From Bryopsis sp. KO-2023 (taxonomy: Eukaryota > Chlorophyta > Ulvophyceae > Bryopsidales > Bryopsidaceae), in NCBI GenBank assembly GCA_030272585.1, contig BSYQ01000005.1:1178001-1242000 (forward strand): a stretch of DNA of 64,000 bases. Reading direction: 5' to 3'. Shown here in pieces: positions 60,396-64,000 of this stretch (positions are counted from its first letter, which is position 1; every line of letters begins with the position of its first letter). The position numbers and the translations under genes are program-made. The notes under the pieces were generated by a model. That model worked only from the letters and a program-made list of their open reading frames with translations. It did no database searches and was not told the DNA's origin.

Positions 60396-60683
60396 TCAGT
60401 TCAAACTCAAGGAGAAATACTGAAAGCGTTTCTTTCCAATCCATAAAATGAAACAAAGAAGAATTTCCACTTCATTGTTTTTGCACTCTATATATCCATA
60501 TATCGTCTCCAGAATCTCATTGTCTTCAAACCATGAACTTGCAGAAAAGGAGTCTGCGCATTGTTCAAAGGCATCCACATTAATGTTGTTTTTCAACACA
60601 GGTCCATACCATACAAAACACTCTCCTCTGAATCTGCCAATCAAACAGTATTGTCCACCCCACTCACTCACCAGGTACAACAA
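60396..60683 (-). CDS. Possible exon or small gene, 95 codons, unknown
   Basis: An uninterrupted frame with balanced, protein-like composition: SEWGGQYCLIGRFRGECFVW, DAFEQCADSFSASSWFEDNE, ILETIYGYIECKNNEVEILL. It ends in TGA. No ATG near the start and no clear acceptor were found. It resembles no family I know, but it stands out from the homopolymer frames around it. Confidence 0.35.
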   Translation of the reverse strand: MLYLVSEWGGQYCLIGRFRGECFVWYGPVLKNNINVDAFEQCADSFSASSWFEDNEILETIYGYIECKNNEVEILLCFILWIGKKRFQYFSLSLN

Positions 60684-60896
60684 AAAGAATCCAATGGTTT
60701 CCTTCTCCTCTCCCCTCCCAACTAAAGAGGCCCACTGAGTTTTTCATTTACACATCAATCTTCTCACCTCTTTCAAATTTTGAAACAAAAAAGAAAAGAA
60801 GACCCCTTGATAAAAAGCAAGAGAAAAATCAAAACTTGACCCCCTGGACTACCCAACAAAACCCACCCACACTCCAATCCCTAATCTATAATCAGT

Positions 60897-60904
60897 TGGT
60901 GTCT

Positions 60905-60939
<35 letters not shown>

Positions 60940-60984
60940 CCAATCAATCTCTAGCTTTCTTTCTCTCTTTTAAAAGGTGTCCCC

Positions 60985-61029
<45 letters not shown>

Positions 61030-61062
61030 ATCAATCTCTAGCTTTCTTTCTCTCTTTTAAAA
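60897..61062. repeat. Tandem duplication of a poly-C/(CT)n block
   Basis: A unit of about 80 bp (GGTGTC, C-run, (CT)n, then CCAATCAATCTCTAGCTTTC and TTTCTCTCTTTTAAAA) occurs twice in tandem, differing only in the lengths of the C and CT runs. Confidence 0.85.
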
Positions 61063-61288
61063 ACTTCATTCATTCTAAAGATGTATCTAAATCCCTTATC
61101 CTTCAGATGTGAGCCCTCGCCATTCTCAATCATAGTATGTTGGGAAAACAGAGAACCAAATAAAACACACCAAAAACAATCTGATGCCTTCCAAAGATGG
61201 AACCCTGACGCACCCAATTTCTTCATTTTTTTTTTGGTGAACACACCATGTCTAGAAAAAAAAACCCTCATTCATTGGCTCCTTGCAT

Positions 61289-61732
61289 TTATGGATATCT
61301 CGCTGATGATGGCTTGGGATTAGAAACCCCTTGTGTATGGATCAGTCTGACCTGGGCTAGTGCAAAGACAGTTTTAACAATTCTGGCATGATCGGTGCCA
61401 ATGGATTTGAGTGCGAGGTCCACCCCCAGCCAGGCCCACATCATGGGGCCCAACATCGATAGTGCACTTTTCACCGCTCCGAAACGAGCTGCAGATATTG
61501 TCAAACCCCTCTGGCAGCCTAAACAGCAGAGAGAAAACCCAAGTCCTTCGCAGATCTGTTTTTTGATAATCAACTGTATATTTTGTAATTTCACAAGTCA
61601 GGCAATGACCTTACCTATCACCCAAATCCAGGGTGATTCCTTCGCTTCCCAACGTTTGGTCGTGCGAATCTTGCGATTCATCACCCCAGCGATGTTCCAA
61701 CACAACCCAGATTTGTATTCCGGTGGCGTACT
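61289..61732 (-). CDS. Conserved-looking membrane-associated protein, 3' exons only
   Basis: Two exons (61615-61732 and 61289-61518, TAA) join in phase to read ...VMNRKIRTTKRWEAKESPWI, then CQRGLTISAARFGAVKSALS, MLGPMMWAWLGVDLALKSIG and TDHARIVKTVFALAQVRLIH. The LGPxxWxWLxxDLALKSIGTDxARI stretch looks like a conserved family block. I have a vague resemblance to bacterial and plastid proteins with similar C-termini, but I cannot name the family. The upstream exon(s) were not placed; the 5' edge at 61732 is an acceptor. Confidence 0.5.
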
Positions 61733-62126
61733 CTATCATATCCAAATATCCCAAGGGGAGATCTGTCAAAGCGCGATGCTTTTGGAACAAAAGGCCAACT
61801 TGACTCGATCTGTAAGGGCTTTCTTGGTTACTTTTTTGATCGTTTTGCATAGGTTACTGCATGTGCAACCAGTGGACATTCCATAAATGCCATTTCAAAC
61901 TCTAAGAATAGAAACGTCACTGTTCAATCCACCACGCCATGGCTGACTAAACCCATACTGAAAACACAGTACCCATACACTGGTAGATTAATGCCATCTG
62001 TTCCACATTTTAGCCGAGGAACTTTGATCCACACAATCGTCATTTCTTTGTCAGAAAGATTAAAGCACCCCCCCCCCCCTGCCAATATATCTCCGTTGCA
62101 TTTCTCCGACATATATATGTTTACAT
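61733..62126. other. Gap between two minus-strand genes
   Basis: This must contain the upstream exons of the gene ending at 61289, but the frames (for example KVTKKALTDRVKLAF at about 61770-61830, and 61930-62110) could not be joined with confidence. A C run lies at about 62070. Confidence 0.3.
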
Positions 62127-63920
62127 TCACATTTTCAGCTGCACCCCACCGTACAAATGGCCTTTACAGGGAGTTTGTGAAACGATGATTTTGCAACAAA
62201 AGTTTTGAATTGGAACAGACATGCTTTGCTGAGGGGGGGCTTCTGTTTTGCAATCAGTGGTCACCTCGGCAGCATTGGTGGTGGTGGTGGTGATTCTTTG
62301 GCGCTTCACTTGCTCCGGTGGTTCGCTGGGACTGGGAGATGGCCTCCTCTTTCCAGAAGTATTGTTGTTTGTGGTGATCATTGTGGTCTCCGTCACGATC
62401 CTGGATTTTTTTGAATTAAGAAAAAAGACATGCTTGATTGCTGGGAAGAAACGAAATGTGAATAGACCTTACCTTCCGATCAAGTCATCCTCACTCTCTT
62501 TAAATTCGGTTTCCCTTTGCTTCAAATGTTCAGCCAACCTTGTGTTCTCATCTCGATGCTCCCTTGTCCTGTGGGCAATTCAAAGACTTACTTTTTTTTT
62601 TTTCAACATAGAGCTGATTTTTGGGAAATCAGCCGAAAGCAAGGGGTGCGATGTTGGAAAAAGCGACCGATCACTCGAAATAACATGCTAATCAATGAGA
62701 CAATAATCTTGAGGAAAAACAATGTCTTCGACACTGTAGAACCACCCCAACCATCCGCAAAAAAAACGAAAACATTCGAAGGATCCTCGTTTTAAAAGAA
62801 ACTGAAGACGAAAAAAAATAAGAACATTTGATAGGTGTTTGGATGTGTTTGTGTTTTCTGGAGGGAAATTTTTCGGGATCCACGTACTTCGCAACTTCCA
62901 GCACGAAGCGTTTCCTGTATTCCTCGAAGCTAGATTCTCTGCAAAGACAAAGAACAGAACATTCTGCCAACTGAAATTACTAATTTCAAGATATCATAAA
63001 CTCCAGCTTGGGATGACGTAAGAACAACACTGACCACATATGGCACGCTCTCTTTTCCCCAAAAAAAAGAGGAGAAAAGAGATGAGGGACTTCAAAACAT
63101 TGACCACATTTCTTGTCACACCTTTCAAGCAACTCCATCTCCCTTCTCTTCATTTCCTGTTCTTGAGTCACAATACGAGTCTTTTTCTTTTTTTATCGTT
63201 TTGTACCTCTCCTGCTCCTCCCTCCAACTGACCAGCCGGCAGGAGCGGCCGTCCACGTCCTTCCAGTGCTCCTCGTTCTTTGCCTAGGCGATCAGCTCAA
63301 GCTGGACCTGGATGTCCCTCTACTGAGCATCCTGATCCTCCTCTGTTGCTTGCAGGGAAGCGAACTGCTCCTGAAAAACGAAGCGCAGCAAGACACACAC
63401 CACACAAATTTAGTCACGATATATCACAGGAAAAACACCTTTTGCAAGACAGGAGGAAACTTGGAAGATCGAAATCCTGTGTTGACCGTAAATGGAGCTC
63501 ATTGGGGAAATCGAAAGAAAATCCCTGAAATGCATGAAACAAATGGGGAAAAAAACAGAGGCAATGGAGTTTTTGGATTTAGGTGCTGGGTTTTGATTTC
63601 TGTGGTTGCCACAGAAACATGGAAAGAGAGCTCTGAAGAGTTCTGAGCCAATTAAGCTTCAGTCACCTTATCTTTCTTCAGCTCCTTCTCAAGCTTGGCC
63701 AGGGATTCCTCCTTCTGGGCAGTTTTGGCGACGCGCCCGGTCGATGTCTTGCCCACCACACCTGGAAACGTCCGTGTGCACATACCCATAGCGGGTGCCC
63801 ATGGAGGACAACGCCTGGGAAGCTCTCACAATTCAAAATTCGTGCAAGTAAAACGATCGTGGACTGTTTCGGTTGCGTTGTCGCCTTCTTTTTTTCAGGA
63901 TAACCGGAAACAACTTCCAT
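62127..63920 (-). CDS. Coiled-coil protein with two in-frame TAG codons, seven exons, 264 codons
   Basis: Exons 63830-63920 (MEVVSGYPEKKK), 63667-63761, 63207-63370, 63122-63145, 62888-62938, 62473-62568 and 62127-62400 (TGA) sum to 265 codons with every phase consistent. The protein starts basic, then is a long charged helix/coiled coil (KEESLAKLEKELKKDK, EEHWKDVDGRS, REMELLER, ESSFEEYRKRFVLEVAK, ENTRLAEHLKQRETEFKESE). It ends in a Ser/Pro- and Lys/Arg-rich tail (SGKRRPSPSPSEPPEQVKRQ) suggestive of nuclear localisation. Exon 3 carries TAG at 63320-63322 and 63284-63286 in frame; both follow codons that would fit Gln or Leu in a helix. It may be a young pseudogene, a readthrough gene or a recoded UAG. 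No family is recognised. Confidence 0.55.
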
Positions 63921-64000
63921 CTTCTTCAATTGCAGGTGCCGTACATCGCGCAGCGCGCACAGTCGCTAGCGACAGTGATACTTGTAGGGAAATGAATTTG
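63921..64000. promoter_or_regulatory. 5' flank of the coiled-coil gene
   Basis: A CpG-rich stretch (GCGCAGCGCGCACAG, GTCGCTAGCGACAG) directly precedes the ATG at 63920 on the minus strand and is a likely promoter or leader. It is cut by the window edge. Confidence 0.35.

Noticed and set aside
61289..61732. Assignment to the UPF0174/YaaW family
   Set aside because: The resemblance is from memory of a C-terminal pattern only; not enough to name it.

Overview
This is an intron-rich eukaryotic nuclear window. Coding exons are short and GC-balanced. They sit in AT-rich introns and spacers full of A/T, G and C homopolymers. Introns follow GT-AG rules, often ending in a T-run plus CAG. No prokaryotic operons are present. 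A LOV photoreceptor module, an SnRK2-type kinase, a plant/algal-style bestrophin and a GH81 glucanase suggest a photosynthetic protist (green-lineage or chlorarachniophyte-like). The exact lineage cannot be fixed from this window.

Layout. 1-12.5 kb: a multi-pass membrane protein gene (-), a divergent small gene of unknown function (+), a repeat-rich spacer, and a secreted trypsin-fold protein that has lost its catalytic His and Ser (-). 12.5-17 kb: a gene joining a DUF3700/TSJT1-like glutamine-amidotransferase-fold domain to a C-terminal LOV domain (+). 17-22.6 kb: a low-complexity desert. 22.6-30.3 kb: a complete nine-exon SnRK2-like kinase (-), a small unknown gene (+) and a large single-exon membrane protein (-). 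31.2-34.5 kb: a mobile and degenerate zone with a 466-bp hAT-type MITE with 8-bp target duplication, a GCAAGCG array, tRNA-like SINE pieces, ankyrin debris and a decayed DUS3 fragment. 36-43.3 kb: a 5'-truncated NSUN2/TRM4-like tRNA methyltransferase (-) and a complete bestrophin-like channel (-). 44.9-46.2 kb: an intronless LRR protein (+). 47.9-59.6 kb: GH81 endo-1,3-beta-glucanase, an RNase P RPP14-like subunit, a proline-rich unknown protein and the exosome subunit RRP40, all on the minus strand. 60-64 kb: unknown proteins, including a coiled-coil gene with two in-frame TAG codons.

Exon models were built by hand from reading frame, splice dinucleotides and phase agreement. Several close exactly: kinase 373 aa, GH81 715 aa, bestrophin 348 aa, RRP40 236 aa, RPP14 174 aa, protease homolog 279 aa. 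Others keep a one-base conflict, often at a homopolymer, which may be assembly error. RNA processing is over-represented (NSUN2, DUS3 relic, RPP14, RRP40), but no operon-like link can be inferred. The strongest candidate for something undescribed is the amidotransferase-fold-LOV fusion. Next come the UAG-containing gene, the 20-nt intron candidate and the MITE with a tRNA-like core.
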